64,000 bases of DNA from Blastopirellula sediminis (lineage in GTDB: Bacteria; Planctomycetota; Planctomycetia; Pirellulales; Pirellulaceae). The translations under genes and the position numbers were made by a program. Each line of letters begins with the position of its first letter. Within the stretch, counting starts at the first letter, position 1. The stretch is from positions 3,188,720 to 3,252,719 of the forward strand of contig NZ_JAJKFT010000010.1 in assembly GCF_020966755.1 (NCBI RefSeq), read 5' to 3'. This document shows, piece by piece, positions 43,738 to 57,100 of the stretch. The notes under the pieces are model-generated. The model made no database searches, was not told the origin of the DNA, and worked only from the letters and a program-made list of their open reading frames with translations.

Positions 43738-46275
43738 TTAGTTTACATTGTCGGAAACTTGCGTTTCGGACGGGGCCGCGTCGGCCGAAACTTGTTGAGG
43801 CAACGCGGCGTAAGCGGCCGCCTCTTCTTTCAGCTTGGTGAGCGAAGCTTCGGCGGCGCCTAGCGTTTGCTTCGCAGCTTCCGAGGCAGAGGCCTTTTCG
43901 CCCTTCTGCTTTTCGAGCTCGGCCAGTTCGGTGACCAACTTGCCTTTAGCTTCCTCGGCCTGCTTCATCGCCGCTTGACGCTGCTGCGTCTCTTTGGCGT
44001 AGTTGGCGATCGCGGCTTCCAGTTCCTTCTGCTTGGCCTGAGCGGCGGTGATCGCCTGCTTCACGGTTTCTCGTTCGGCCTTCGACTTGGCGACGGCGTC
44101 CGCTTTCTGGTTTCGTTCTCCGTCGAGACGCTGGACCTCGGCGGCTTGCTTCTTCACTTCGGCGTCGTCGGCCGCAACCAGTTGTTCCAGTTGTTTGACG
44201 GCGGCCGCTTTCGCTTCCGCCTCTTTCGCTTGCTTGGCGACTTCCGCTTCGGCGGCGGTCACCTTCTGGGCGGCTTGATCGGCCGCAGCCTTGGCGGCGT
44301 CGGCAGCCTTGCGATTCTCGGCGACCTTCTGCGTCAGGGCTTCTTTATCCCCTTCAGCAGCTGAAGCGAGTTGCTCTTCGGTCGCTTTGAGCGCGGCGGC
44401 GGCCTGGTTGGCGGCGTCGGTCGCTTTGGTCGCTTCGGCTTTGGCCGCAGCGTCCTTTTGCTTGGCGGCTTCGGCGGCTTGCGTCGCGGCGGTCAGCTGA
44501 TTCTTGGCGCCATTGAGTTCACCCTGACGCTTGGTCAGCTGATCCGAGGCGTTCTTCTGATTGCCTTGCGCGGTTTGCAGTTGCTGGGTCGCTTGGGCCA
44601 GCTCTTGATCCATCTTGTTGATGGCGCCGTCGAGCGACTTTTGCTTGTCGCTATTTTGCTTGATCGCGGCGATCTGGGCGTTCTTTTCGCCGTCCGCTTT
44701 CTGCGTGTTCGCGGCGAAGTCGGCGATTTCCTTTTGCAGGCGAGCGATCGTTTCTGTGTTCGCAGTCTGCTGCGCCTTCTTGTCGGTGACCGCTTTGTCG
44801 GCAGCCGCCAGTTGAGCGACCGCTTCATCCGCTTTCGCCTTGGCGGCGGCTTGAGCCGCTTGCGAAGCGGTGATCTGCAAGTCGTAGGTGGGCGGATTCG
44901 GCGGCAGCTGAGCCACTTCTTCCATCTTCTCCAGGTCCCACATCCGAACGTTACCGGTCCAGTCGCCGGCGATCAGACGCTTGCCATCGTAGGTCAGGAC
45001 CGCTTCCAGAGCGATGTCGCTGAAGCCGGGCGTCTTCTTCTGTTCATTGCCATCGCCGCTAAAGACCTTGGCGACTTTATCACGTCCCGCCGTGGCGAGG
45101 CGACCATCTTGGCCGAAGCGAACCGATTCGGTTCCGCCGCCATGAGCGTCGAACGACTTGATCGTCTTCCCTTCGTTCATTTCCCAGAGCTTGACGCTTC
45201 TGTCTGCACTAGCCGAGGCCAACAAGTTGGAGTCGCTCCGCCAGCTGACGGCGGTGATCGCTTCTTTGTGCCCTTGCAGGTTCAAGTATTCCTGAGCGGC
45301 GTCCGCTTCCCAGACGAAGAGCCCGTTCGAGCGGTCGCCCGAAGCGAGCAGAACGCCGTCTGGACTGTATTCGAGCGCGGTGACCCAGTCGGTGTGCTTC
45401 TTGATTTCGTGCAGCAGCGAACCGTCGGCGGTCGAGTAGATGCGGACGATCTTTTGCGGACCGCCGAGAGCGACGCGCGTCAGGCTCGGATTGATGTCGG
45501 CGGCCAAGACGGCGTCGAGCTCATCGCCGAGCGACATCAGACGCTTGCCGGTGCGAACTTCGTACAGAACGACCGTGCCGGAGTGACCGCCGCGACCGCC
45601 GCCAGCCAACAGCAATTCGCCGTTGCGGCTGAAGCGAAGGATGTATGGAATCCCTTCCGGATAGGCGAGGACGCCGAGCAATTCTCCGGTGTCGGTGTTG
45701 TAAAGCGAGATTTGCTTTTGTCCGGCGATTGCGGCCAACGGCGCCCACGGGCTAGTCGCGATCGACGAAACGGCGGCGGCGCGTTCGGTATAGACGACCG
45801 GCTGACGCCAGACTTTTTCGGGCATCGCGGCCGGACCTTCCGGTTTGCCGGTGGTTGTTGGACCGGCCATGTTCAGGCTCGGCTTGTTCGACTTCTTGGC
45901 GACCGAACCGCTGTTTTCCAAGGCGCCCATCTCGATCCACGACTTGATCAGATCGAGTTTCGCCTGCGGCATCTTGTCCTGGTTCGGCGGCATCACCGGG
46001 GTATCGATGTGCGCGACCAAGTCCCACAGACGAGAGCTTTCGATATCTTGCGCCACGACGACTTCGCCGCTGGAGCCCCCTTCCATCGTCTTGCCGAACG
46101 AATCGAGGGCGAGACCCCCTTTCGCTTCACCCTGGTTATGGCAGCTGAAGCAATGCTCACGGAAGATCGCCCGGACGTGGTCGTCATAGGTGATCTTGGC
46201 GGTAGCCGGCTTCTCTTGAGCGGCCAGCGGAGCGGCGCCCAACAGCAACATCGCGATGGTCGAGATTTTTTTCAT
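43738..46275 (-). CDS. Secreted cytochrome c – WD40 – coiled-coil protein
   Basis: 845 residues with a signal peptide (MKKISTIAMLLLGAAPLAAQ). A planctomycete cytochrome c domain at ~28-110 has heme site CFSCH at 42-46 and VMPPNQDKMP. A WD40 propeller fills ~155-465 with blades such as AVSWRSDSNLLASASADRSVKLWEM and IAGDWTGNVRMWDLE. The last ~370 residues are an Ala/Lys/Gln/Glu-rich coiled coil with heptad-like spacing (QTANTETIARLQKEIADF, AALKATEEQLASAAEGDKE) and a short tail. Last gene of the DUF1501 operon. A likely surface electron-transfer or scaffold protein; the long coiled coil may cross the large planctomycete periplasm. Confidence 0.85.
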   Translation of the reverse strand: MKKISTIAMLLLGAAPLAAQEKPATAKITYDDHVRAIFREHCFSCHNQGEAKGGLALDSFGKTMEGGSSGEVVVAQDIESSRLWDLVAHIDTPVMPPNQDKMPQAKLDLIKSWIEMGALENSGSVAKKSNKPSLNMAGPTTTGKPEGPAAMPEKVWRQPVVYTERAAAVSSIATSPWAPLAAIAGQKQISLYNTDTGELLGVLAYPEGIPYILRFSRNGELLLAGGGRGGHSGTVVLYEVRTGKRLMSLGDELDAVLAADINPSLTRVALGGPQKIVRIYSTADGSLLHEIKKHTDWVTALEYSPDGVLLASGDRSNGLFVWEADAAQEYLNLQGHKEAITAVSWRSDSNLLASASADRSVKLWEMNEGKTIKSFDAHGGGTESVRFGQDGRLATAGRDKVAKVFSGDGNEQKKTPGFSDIALEAVLTYDGKRLIAGDWTGNVRMWDLEKMEEVAQLPPNPPTYDLQITASQAAQAAAKAKADEAVAQLAAADKAVTDKKAQQTANTETIARLQKEIADFAANTQKADGEKNAQIAAIKQNSDKQKSLDGAINKMDQELAQATQQLQTAQGNQKNASDQLTKRQGELNGAKNQLTAATQAAEAAKQKDAAAKAEATKATDAANQAAAALKATEEQLASAAEGDKEALTQKVAENRKAADAAKAAADQAAQKVTAAEAEVAKQAKEAEAKAAAVKQLEQLVAADDAEVKKQAAEVQRLDGERNQKADAVAKSKAERETVKQAITAAQAKQKELEAAIANYAKETQQRQAAMKQAEEAKGKLVTELAELEKQKGEKASASEAAKQTLGAAEASLTKLKEEAAAYAALPQQVSADAAPSETQVSDNVN

Positions 46276-46356
46276 AGCGGATTGGCGTCGGAAGGAAGCG
46301 AGGCAGGAAATCGAAAAGCGGCGACCAGACGTCGCCGCTTCCAGCGTACTTGCGTC

Positions 46357-48783
<2,427 letters not shown>

Positions 48784-48865
48784 TCGTTTCACAGCAATTC
48801 TCCTAGCTATTCTGGTCGCTTCCGGGGGAGGAAGGCGGGTAATTCGTGAGGGTGGAAAAAGGAAA

Positions 48866-51295
48866 TTACTTGCCAGCGGCGGCAGCTTCTTTCGCCGCAC
48901 GCAACTGTTCCAATCGACTCAGCGGTTTGGGAGGAGCTTCCTTTTTCGGCTCTTCTTTTTTCGGTTCTTCTTTCTTGGGCTCCGGAGCGACAGCCTTCGG
49001 TTGCGGCTTGTCGACGCGGATTTCGCCGGCGCCCAAGGTGTGCGTGATCGGCTCCTCGTTTTGCATCACGATCGCGCGGGCCATGATCGACTTGTGACGA
49101 CCATCTTTCGTTTCGGGGGTCGCTTTGACGGTGAAGACCGCTTGGGGCGAATCCTTGGTGATTTCGACCGGTTCGGCGGTGGCGCCGTTAGGCAGACCGA
49201 GCAGTTCGACCTTGGCCGGGCCTTCAAAGTCGGTCTTCTTGGTGACTTCAATGACGTACTGGAGTTCGCTACCTTGCTCCATCGCCGTCTTCGCAAAGCT
49301 GAAATCGAAGAAGCGATCGGCGATCGACAGGTTCGCGAACGGCGTCGCCGCTTCGACGGCGCCCGACTTGTAAGCGGCACGTCCGATGACGCAGATCTTC
49401 CAATCGCCGATTTCGGCGCCGCCGTTGGCGGTTAGCGGAATCTCGGCTTCGTCCTTCCCTTTCTCGATCTTGATCGAGCCGGAAGAGCCGATGCCCGGCG
49501 GGTTGTAAAGCATGCGGAGCGAGATCTCGCCGTCAAAGCCTTCGTCGCGAGTCGCTTTGACCTTCAGGGCCATCGAGCCGTCGCGGACGATCGGCACTTT
49601 GGGCTGAATGATTTCAAGCTTATACGGGATCTTTTCGGTCACCGCGAGCGTCATGCGATCGGCGTTGTGACCCCAGACGTCCGAATTGTTGCGACCCCGA
49701 ATCAGCATGGTGCGCTGGTCGATGCCGCCGGTGACTTTCACATTCTCATCAACCGGGCGACCAGTGACGTTTACCAGCGCGCTGGCCAAAGGAGCGTCAG
49801 CCGCCGCTTTGAAGAGAACCGGCACGGTCGTCTGGTTCCCCTTCATGTCGAGGATTTCGTATTCGACGCCGGGGGGAAGATCGCTCAGTTCGGCTTTCAA
49901 ATCCCCTCCCCAGTTTTCGCGTTTGGCGCTGACCAACAACGCGAAATTGTTTCCTTGCGGAACTTCCGCGAAGTGGGAGATGTACTGACGAACTTCCGGA
50001 ACACCCATCGTCAGCGCCGGAGCGACGCGGGTGATTTCGATGCGGTAGATGAAATCAGGACCGCCCTTTTGCAGGTGATCGGCGACGCGAACGAAGTATT
50101 CGCCATCTTCCGGAACGGCCAGGCGATAGTAGCTGTCGAGACCGCCCGAGTCGTCGTTTCCGCCGACGCCGCCGCCGTTGGAGCGATAGACGTTGACGAC
50201 TGGATCAAGCGGCGAACGAAGCGGTTCGCGAGCATAGACGCGAACGTCGTACTGCTCACCCTTCTTCGCGGTGAACTTGAAGTAGTCGACGTCTCCCTTG
50301 TCGCCGATCACGCCGTTGGCGGCGCCAGGGGCTTCCATCTGGCTCGCGGTCTTTTGATCTTCGTTCGGTTCCGCTTCGAGCGCGTTGGGGATATCGATCA
50401 CGCGCATTCGATTCGGCGAAGGAGCGATCCCTTTATCGTCTTGAGCGAAGAACTGAAAAATGCCAGGCGTATCGGGCAGTTTCACGCGGGTCTTGGTTTC
50501 GCCGCCGGCGTCGCCGACCATGGTGACTTCGACTTCTTCGCCGGGGCGACCGCCGCCGGGATAGACTCCCAGCGGTCGCGGAAACTCGCCGACATGCAGG
50601 CGATAGTTGGCGGCGCCGTTGCCGCCATAGCTGCTTTCGCGAATCTGGAGGATGTAGCGACCATCTTCCGGCGCGATCAGCGAGCAGACGGAGTCTTGGT
50701 AAAGGAGCGGCGAATCGTCGCTACGGACCAGTTCAAATCGTTGTTCGTTCAGGATCGCCAGATAGGGATCGTAGTTAGTGCGGCCGATCCGCAGACCTTC
50801 CAGTTCGGCGACGATCCGTTGACCCTTCTTCGCTTCCACCACAAAGAAGTCTTCGTCTTCGCTTTGGACGATGCCGTTGACGACGACGTTCATTTCGATC
50901 GGCTGCGGAGCGGTGAAGTCGCTGTTCGGCTCTTTCTCTTCGATCTCCGGCAAGGCGCCAACATAGAAGGTTTGCATGTTCGAGATGCCTGAGTCGGTGC
51001 GGAGGCGAATCGCGTGCATGCCCAAACGGCAATTCGAGTCGGCCACCAGAACGGCGACCGCCTTCTTCGGTTTGTCTTTGTCTTCGAGCGGCTTGATCTC
51101 TTTCAACGACAGCCCAGGCGTGTAGAAGATCATGCCTGCGAAATCTTGCAGACGATCGCCCGACAGGGTGACTTCAATTTCGGTTCCGCGCTGCATGCCG
51201 ACCGGCGAGATCGAGCTGAATTGGGGTTCGGCAGCGGAGAGAACGGACGCAGAGAGGAAGCAAATAGCGATCGCTAAAAGTCGATGGCGATTCAT
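48866..51295 (-). CDS. PPC-domain secreted protein
   Basis: 809 residues from ATG 51295, with a signal peptide (MNRHRLLAIAICFLSASVLSA|AEP) and AGGAGGAT-type sequence upstream; the frame is open to 51391. It has two pre-peptidase C-terminal (PPC) beta-sandwiches, at ~115-240 (EEKEPNSDFTAPQPIEMNVVVNGIVQSEDEDFFVVEAKKG split by linker) and ~310-420 (ALEAEPNEDQKTASQMEA, then YFKFTAKKGEQYDVRVYA). An N-terminal IPT-like segment (ISPVGMQRGTEIEVTLSGDRL) precedes them. The tail is Lys/Pro/Glu rich. Known: PPC domains are found in secreted proteases and surface proteins; in planctomycetes they are linked to DUF1501/DUF1549. No catalytic domain, so it is probably a binding subunit. Confidence 0.85.
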   Translation of the reverse strand: MNRHRLLAIAICFLSASVLSAAEPQFSSISPVGMQRGTEIEVTLSGDRLQDFAGMIFYTPGLSLKEIKPLEDKDKPKKAVAVLVADSNCRLGMHAIRLRTDSGISNMQTFYVGALPEIEEKEPNSDFTAPQPIEMNVVVNGIVQSEDEDFFVVEAKKGQRIVAELEGLRIGRTNYDPYLAILNEQRFELVRSDDSPLLYQDSVCSLIAPEDGRYILQIRESSYGGNGAANYRLHVGEFPRPLGVYPGGGRPGEEVEVTMVGDAGGETKTRVKLPDTPGIFQFFAQDDKGIAPSPNRMRVIDIPNALEAEPNEDQKTASQMEAPGAANGVIGDKGDVDYFKFTAKKGEQYDVRVYAREPLRSPLDPVVNVYRSNGGGVGGNDDSGGLDSYYRLAVPEDGEYFVRVADHLQKGGPDFIYRIEITRVAPALTMGVPEVRQYISHFAEVPQGNNFALLVSAKRENWGGDLKAELSDLPPGVEYEILDMKGNQTTVPVLFKAAADAPLASALVNVTGRPVDENVKVTGGIDQRTMLIRGRNNSDVWGHNADRMTLAVTEKIPYKLEIIQPKVPIVRDGSMALKVKATRDEGFDGEISLRMLYNPPGIGSSGSIKIEKGKDEAEIPLTANGGAEIGDWKICVIGRAAYKSGAVEAATPFANLSIADRFFDFSFAKTAMEQGSELQYVIEVTKKTDFEGPAKVELLGLPNGATAEPVEITKDSPQAVFTVKATPETKDGRHKSIMARAIVMQNEEPITHTLGAGEIRVDKPQPKAVAPEPKKEEPKKEEPKKEAPPKPLSRLEQLRAAKEAAAAGK

Positions 51296-51514
51296 CTTCA
51301 ACCTTCTGAAGGAGGATGTTCGCGATGGTAAAGGCGGGATTGGGGAGGCGAAGCCTCCGGATTTCGACGTGCCTGAGGAGCGAGAGCACACGCCGGAATG
51401 CGATATTCAGCATAATCACGCGGCGCGGGGTTCCGCAGGAAACCGCCGCGCCGACATGTTTTTTCTACAAACCAAGCCGGCGGACCATAACGGTTAGGCC
51501 GCCGGGCGGGGTTA

Positions 51515-52819
51515 TTAGGCCAACAGACCCTTGACGACCTTGCCGCCGTCAACGATTTCGATCGGACGATCGCCCGGGGCCATCAGTTCTTTGTCGGCGA
51601 CGATGCCCATCAGGTGGTACATCGTGGTCGCCAGGTCTTGCGGCGAAACCGCATCGGTTTCCGGTTCGCTGGCGGTCGCATTCGACGAACCGTAGATCTG
51701 ACCGCCGCGGATACCGCCGCCCGCCAGAGCCACGCTGAAGACCTTCGGCCAGTGATCGCGGCCGGCGTCTTTGTTGACTTTCGGCGTACGACCGAATTCC
51801 GACGAGACCATAACCAGGGTTTCGTCCAACAAACCGTTGCGATCGAGGTCGCGGATCAAGGTCGAGTAGGCCTGATCGAATTCAGGCATCGTGCGACGCA
51901 TGCTGCCGCTGATGTTGGTGTGCATGTCCCAACCACCGTAGGTCAACGTGACCATGCGGACGCCGGCGGCGACCAAACGACGAGCCATCAACATGCGCTG
52001 ACCGGCGGTGTTGCGACCATATTCGTCGCGAACCTTGGCGTCTTCGGCGTCAATGTTGAACGCTTCGCGAGCTTCCGGAGCGCTGATCAGGCTGTAGGCG
52101 CGATCATAGAACGTATCCATCGCGGCGACCGCGTCCGATTCGTTCTTGTGCTTGAAGTAGTCGTTGACCGCTTCCAGGGCCGAACGGCGACGCGAGAAAC
52201 GACCTTCGTCGACGTTGCCCGGCAGGCTCAGGTCGCGGACCTTGAAGCCGTTCGAGGCCGGATCGCTGCCGAGGCTGAACGGAGCGAACGACGAGCTCAG
52301 GTAGCCGGTGCCCGCGAATTCGTTCGGTTGGTTCGGAATGCAGACGTACGGCGGCAGGTTGTTCTGGGGGCCGTATTCGTGGCTGATGACCGAGCCGAAG
52401 CAGGGATAATTCAGCGCCGGGCTCGGCTTGTAGCCGGTGAACATGTTGTGCGTGCCGCGTTCGTGGGCCGCTTCGCCGTGGGTCATCGAGCGGATGACGG
52501 CGATTTTGTCAGCGACCTGCGAGGTCTTCTGCAGCGTTTCGCTGAAGAATTCGCCGGTGTTGGTCTTCACGGTTCCCATTTCGCCGCGGTACTCAATCGG
52601 CGAATAAGGCTTCGGGTCGAATGACTCTTGGTGAGCCATACCGCCCGGCAGGTAGATGTGAATGACGCTCTTCGCTTTGGCGGCGATGTTGTCGTATTGT
52701 TTCAGTTCAGCGCGGGCCTCGCGGAGGCGGAAAAAGTCGCTGAGCGTCAGCCCAAGACCGCCGATGGCGCCAATCGTTAGCGCGTTTCGTCGGCTTAGCA
52801 GATTTCCCTTGCATGTCAT
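51515..52819 (-). CDS. DUF1501 protein, Tat-exported
   Basis: 434 residues from ATG 52819, with AGGAGAG upstream; the frame is open to 52882. It begins with a twin-arginine signal (LLSRRNALTIGAIGGLGLTL). DUF1501 motifs follow: AKSVIHIYLPGGMAHQESFDPKP, IAVIRSMTHGEAAHERGTHNMFTGYKPSPALNYPCFGSVISHEYG, and MVSSEFGRTPKVNKDAGRDHWPKVFSVALAGGGIRGGQIYG. The fold is alkaline phosphatase/sulfatase-like and the metal ligands of that superfamily are partly visible in the H-x-x-x-R-G-T-H and GRDHW stretches. First gene of the four-gene operon running down to 43738. Confidence 0.92.
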   Translation of the reverse strand: MTCKGNLLSRRNALTIGAIGGLGLTLSDFFRLREARAELKQYDNIAAKAKSVIHIYLPGGMAHQESFDPKPYSPIEYRGEMGTVKTNTGEFFSETLQKTSQVADKIAVIRSMTHGEAAHERGTHNMFTGYKPSPALNYPCFGSVISHEYGPQNNLPPYVCIPNQPNEFAGTGYLSSSFAPFSLGSDPASNGFKVRDLSLPGNVDEGRFSRRRSALEAVNDYFKHKNESDAVAAMDTFYDRAYSLISAPEAREAFNIDAEDAKVRDEYGRNTAGQRMLMARRLVAAGVRMVTLTYGGWDMHTNISGSMRRTMPEFDQAYSTLIRDLDRNGLLDETLVMVSSEFGRTPKVNKDAGRDHWPKVFSVALAGGGIRGGQIYGSSNATASEPETDAVSPQDLATTMYHLMGIVADKELMAPGDRPIEIVDGGKVVKGLLA

Positions 52820-53370
52820 CGGATTCTCTCCTGATGTGGTGGGCACGTGAGTACGGAGTGATATGGCGCAGGTGTGAAACATGGTTTCGCGAAAAAAGCC
52901 GCAATTCGGCGATTTTGCGATTAGGAATGTCGAAATGTCTTTTTTTTAGGACGCAAGGGAAAAAGACGTCCGATCATCCCTGGTGGTTGGATTGACGACC
53001 GAAAAGCCTTCTTCAGTCGTGGGGTTTGCTGGGCAGGGCCGGATGGGGTCCGGTTCATTTTGGCGGGGTCGCTTCAGGCTTCAACTAAAGTGCGACTTGC
53101 AACCAAAGTTTCGGCCTCAAGGGACGTAAGAGAAGAAGATAACCGTCTTCGCCCGAATTGTCAAAGTAATTCCGACTCTTTGCCGCGTTTGCCAAACTGG
53201 CTAGCATTCGGCGCAAGTCGCAACATAACATTGACTTACGTTCTGGACGAATTCGCCAGTAGATCGCTTTTGTATCAAATTCTTGAATTCCGCACCCAGT
53301 CTGGGAGTCGCCAGAGCGAATTCGAGTGATATCACGTGGCGCCTGACCACCCTTTGGCGGTCGATATCCG
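52820..53370. other. Intergenic leader region of the DUF1501 operon, no gene
   Basis: 551 bases. Next to the DUF1501 start there is an AT-rich stretch including a run of eight T at 52939-52946. A very short hairpin GCCG-AATTG-CGGC followed by six T (52892-52910, minus strand) is too weak to call a terminator. The rest, up to the nitroreductase stop, shows no gene, repeat or promoter I can support. Confidence 0.5.
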
Positions 53371-53976
53371 CTACTGGAACTGGTCGTGGATGACCACTTC
53401 CTCTGGTTCCAGTTGCCCCGGCTTGGGCCAGGCTGGTTTCACCGCTTTGCCGACCGTGATTAGGTATCCCAGTACGTGGTCTTCCGGAAGACGGATTACC
53501 TCGGCCACCTTCTTCGGGTCGTAGCCGACCATCGGGCAACTGTCGTAACCCATCGCTTTGGCGGCCAGCATGATCGTCTGCCCGGCGATGCCGACGCTCC
53601 GCATCGCCTCGTCACGCTGCAATTGCTCATTTCCCTCGTAAAGGTTGAAGAGCATGTCGGCCAGCTTTTTGCCGACTTCCGGGGGAGATTCGCGCCAGTA
53701 GCGATGCGGTTCCAGGCCGTGAGCGCCAAGATGAGCGCAAAGGACGATGACGAGCGAGGCTTCTTCGACTTGGGCCTGACCGTATGCGGCGGCCCGCAGG
53801 CGTTTTCGGACTTCTTTGTTGCGGACGACGACGAACCGCCAGTTCTGCATGTTGAACGAGGTGGGAGACTGCAGCGCCGCGTCCATCAGTTTGGCGACTT
53901 CCTCTTCGGTCATTTCGTGCGTCGGATCGTAGTGCTTGATCGAGCGTCGCTGGTAGATCGCGTCAAAAGTGTCCAT
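53371..53976 (-). CDS. Nitroreductase family protein
   Basis: 201 residues. The FMN-binding nitroreductase fold is clear: MDTFDAIYQRRSIKHYDPT at the start, SPTSFNMQNWRFVVVRNKEVRK, then MRSVGIAGQTIMLAAKAMGYDSCPMVGYDPKKVAEVIRLPED and YLITVGKA at the end. Uses NAD(P)H and FMN to reduce nitro compounds, quinones or related substrates; the natural substrate is unknown. Cytoplasmic. Divergent from the VWA gene; ends 551 bases behind the DUF1501 operon start. Confidence 0.9.
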   Translation of the reverse strand: MDTFDAIYQRRSIKHYDPTHEMTEEEVAKLMDAALQSPTSFNMQNWRFVVVRNKEVRKRLRAAAYGQAQVEEASLVIVLCAHLGAHGLEPHRYWRESPPEVGKKLADMLFNLYEGNEQLQRDEAMRSVGIAGQTIMLAAKAMGYDSCPMVGYDPKKVAEVIRLPEDHVLGYLITVGKAVKPAWPKPGQLEPEEVVIHDQFQ

Positions 53977-54130
53977 GTCTGCCCTGAATTCTTCGAAGAG
54001 ATGAGGAAGCGTCGGTCTCTCGTATTGTACCGCACAGGGGATTTTGTCTTCGACCCCTTAGCGTTTGGCTAGCTAAGTTTGTCAGTTTGCATCATGCTAG
54101 AATCAAGTCTCGTCTCATTTTTTCTCTAGC

Positions 54131-54144
54131 GGAGAGCTGCTCTC
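54131..54144 (+). promoter_or_regulatory. Hairpin covering the Shine-Dalgarno of the VWA gene
   Basis: GAGAG (54132-54136) pairs with CTCTC (54140-54144) around CTG. The left arm includes the ribosome-binding GGAGAG before ATG 54148, so the site is potentially hidden in RNA. Confidence 0.3.
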
Positions 54145-54147
54145 GGC

Positions 54148-57100
54148 ATGTTCAGCGAGATCCGTTTCGATAGTCCGTGGTACTTTCTGCTGCTGTTGCT
54201 GATCCCGGTGGTCATCCAGTTGGGACGAAAGTCGCTCTCGGTGATGACGCGCTCGCGCGGCGCCGCGGCAATCTTGGTGCGGGCCTTCATTCTGTTGCTC
54301 CTGATCGCCGCACTGGCGGAAACGCAAACCTTGCAGCGTCACGATCGGATGACGGTCATCTATCTGCTTGACCAATCGCAAAGTATTCCGAGCGGTCAGC
54401 GTCAGGCGATGGTCGAATATGTCGTCCGCGAGGTGGAAGCCCATCGTCGCGAAGAACAGGGAGACCGGGTCGGCGTGATCGTCTTTGGCGACCAGCCGGC
54501 GATTGAGTTTCCCCCTACCGACGCTCCGTTGCCGCCCCTAAAACGTCTGTCGTCGTTGACGACGGTCGAAACGGACGAAACCAACCTGGCCGGCGCATTG
54601 CAACTTGCCCAAGCGTCGCTTCAATCGGACTCGTCCGGTCGCATTGTCGTCGTTTCCGATGGGAACGAAACGATCGGCGACGCCTTGCCTATCGCTCGCA
54701 GTCTGGCCGCCAGCGGAGTTGGCATCGACGTGGCGCCGGTATTCGCTCCCCCCTCCTCCGCCGAAGTGATCGTCGAGAAGCTGACGACGCCGGAGACCGC
54801 TCGGGTCGGGCAAGCGTTTCAGGCCAGCGTGGTGCTGACCAACGAAACGCCCGAAGGGGGCGAAGCTCGCGTCGCCCGCGGCAAGCTGTCGCTGATTCGC
54901 AAAGCCGGCGCCAGCGAAGTCGTGATGGCGGAGCAAGAGGTCGAACTGCCGCCAGGTAAGAAGGTCTTCTCGTTTGAGAACATGCTGGACGAAGCGAACT
55001 TCTATTCGTACCAGGTCCGCTTTACGCCCCAAGACAAGCAAGACGATCTGCTGACGCAAAACAACGAAGCGACGTCGTTCGTCAACGCGCACGGCAAAGG
55101 ACGCATTCTGCTGATTGAAGATTGGGAGCGAACCGGCCAGTTTGATCACCTGGTCGAACGTTTGAAGAAGCATGAACTGGAGGTCGACGTTCAGCCGAGC
55201 AATCAGCTCTTCACGTCGTTGGCCGAACTGCAACCGTATGACGCCGTCATCCTGGCGGACGTGCCGCGTGCGAGCGGAGCGACCGGCGAAGAGATCACCA
55301 GCTTTAGCGATCGCCAGGTCGAATTGTTGGTTCGCAATACGCAACAGCTTGGCTGCGGACTGTTGATCCTGGGCGGTCCCAGCAGCTTTGGCGCTGGCGG
55401 TTGGGCGAATACGAAGCTGGAAGAAGCGTCGCCGGTTCGCTTCACGATTCGAGACGCGAAGGTGGTCCCGGTCGGCGCGTTGATGCTGGTGCTCGACAAG
55501 TCCGGCTCCATGCAAGGCGAGAAGATGCAGATGACGCAAGGCGCCGCACTCGCAGCAATTCGCGCGATGGGCGGGACGGACTTCGCCGGCGTCATCGGCT
55601 TTGATTCGCAGGCTCAACGGATCGTCCCGATTCGCCAGGTCGACAACCCCGGCATCTTCGCCGCCCAGGTACGCAAGTTGAGCGCGTCGGGCGGTACGAA
55701 TATGACGCCGGGCGTGGCGCTTGGTTTCCGCGATCTGCAGAATGTAGAAGCAGGCGTGAAGCACATGATCGTCCTATCGGACGGACAAACCGAGCCGGGG
55801 AACGTGACGCAGATCGCCTCCGACATGCGCAAGATGGGGATGACCGTCAGCACGGTCGCGGTCGGCGGCGACGCCGATCACAAGTTGATGTCGACGATCG
55901 CTCGCAACGGCGGCGGCAAGTTTTACGCCGTGAACAACCCGAAAGCGATTCCGCGGATTTTCATGCGGGAAGCTCGTCGCGTTGCGCAGCCGCTGGTGAA
56001 AGAAGTTCCGGGGATGTCTCCAGGGCTTTATTCGTCGCATGAGATCTTGCAAGGCGTTGACGGTCTGCCAACTTTCGACGGCTTCGTCATGACGACGGTG
56101 AAGGATAGCCCGCTGGTCGAAGTCGGTTTGATTGCCCCGGTCCCGAAAGAACATCCCGAGAACGCGACTCTGTTGGCGAGCTGGCAATATGGTCTGGGGC
56201 GAACGGTCGTCTTTACCAGCGACGCCGGGGCGCGCTGGACCAATCGCTGGACCGAATGGGACGGCTACGACAAGTTCTTCCTGCAAATGGTGCGGTACGC
56301 GATGCGACCGACCGGCGATCAGAGCGACTTCGCCGTAGCGACCGAAGAGGCGGATGGGAAGGTGCGCGTGATCGTCTCGGCGCTCGATCCTGCGAAAGAG
56401 GGTGTGAACTTCTTGAATGTGGTCGGCGCTGCGGTGACGCCTGAGATGGAATCGGAAAACTTCTCGCTGACCCAAACGGCGCCGGGTCGCTATGAAGGAA
56501 CTTTCCCGGCGCGCGAATCGGGTAGTTACTTCCTGTCGCTCGCCACCGGGCCGGGACGACCGATCCTGCGGACCGGCGTGAACATCAGCTACTCGGCCGA
56601 GTACCTTCGTCGCCCCACGAATCTGCACCTTCTGGAGCAACTCGCCGGCAACGTCCCGAAAGGTGGTGAAGCGGGCAAGGTGATTGACGATGCGACGACA
56701 GCGCAGAACGCCCAATCGATGGTCGATACATTCCGTCGCGGATTGCCGGCGGCGATCAGCTTGCGGCAAGCCTGGCCGTGGGTGTTGGTGTTGGCGGCGA
56801 CCGCGTTCGTCGGCGACGTCGCATTTCGGCGGATCACGATCGGCTGGGAATGGCTGATCGCGCTGCGGCGTTGGATCGGCTTGAAGTTGAAGGGGGACGA
56901 CAAGGAAGACGACGATCGGCTCGAGCGATTGCGGGCGACCAAGCGGCGGACGGCCGAAGGTTACCAGGCTTCCGCCCGATTCGAGGCGCCGCAACCGGTT
57001 GAAACTAAGGAGACGTCTGGCGCGGCTACGACTGAACAAGCCGATGCGGTGCGGCTTGCCGGCGGCGACAATTCACTCTCCGGCGGACAAGCCGGCGACG

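Noticed and set aside
52892-52910. Minus-strand hairpin followed by six T in the DUF1501 leader
   Set aside because: The stem is only four base pairs, too weak for a terminator or attenuator.
53060-53329. Open frame of 89 codons in the DUF1501–nitroreductase gap
   Set aside because: No Shine-Dalgarno, no motif and an unremarkable composition for a random frame.
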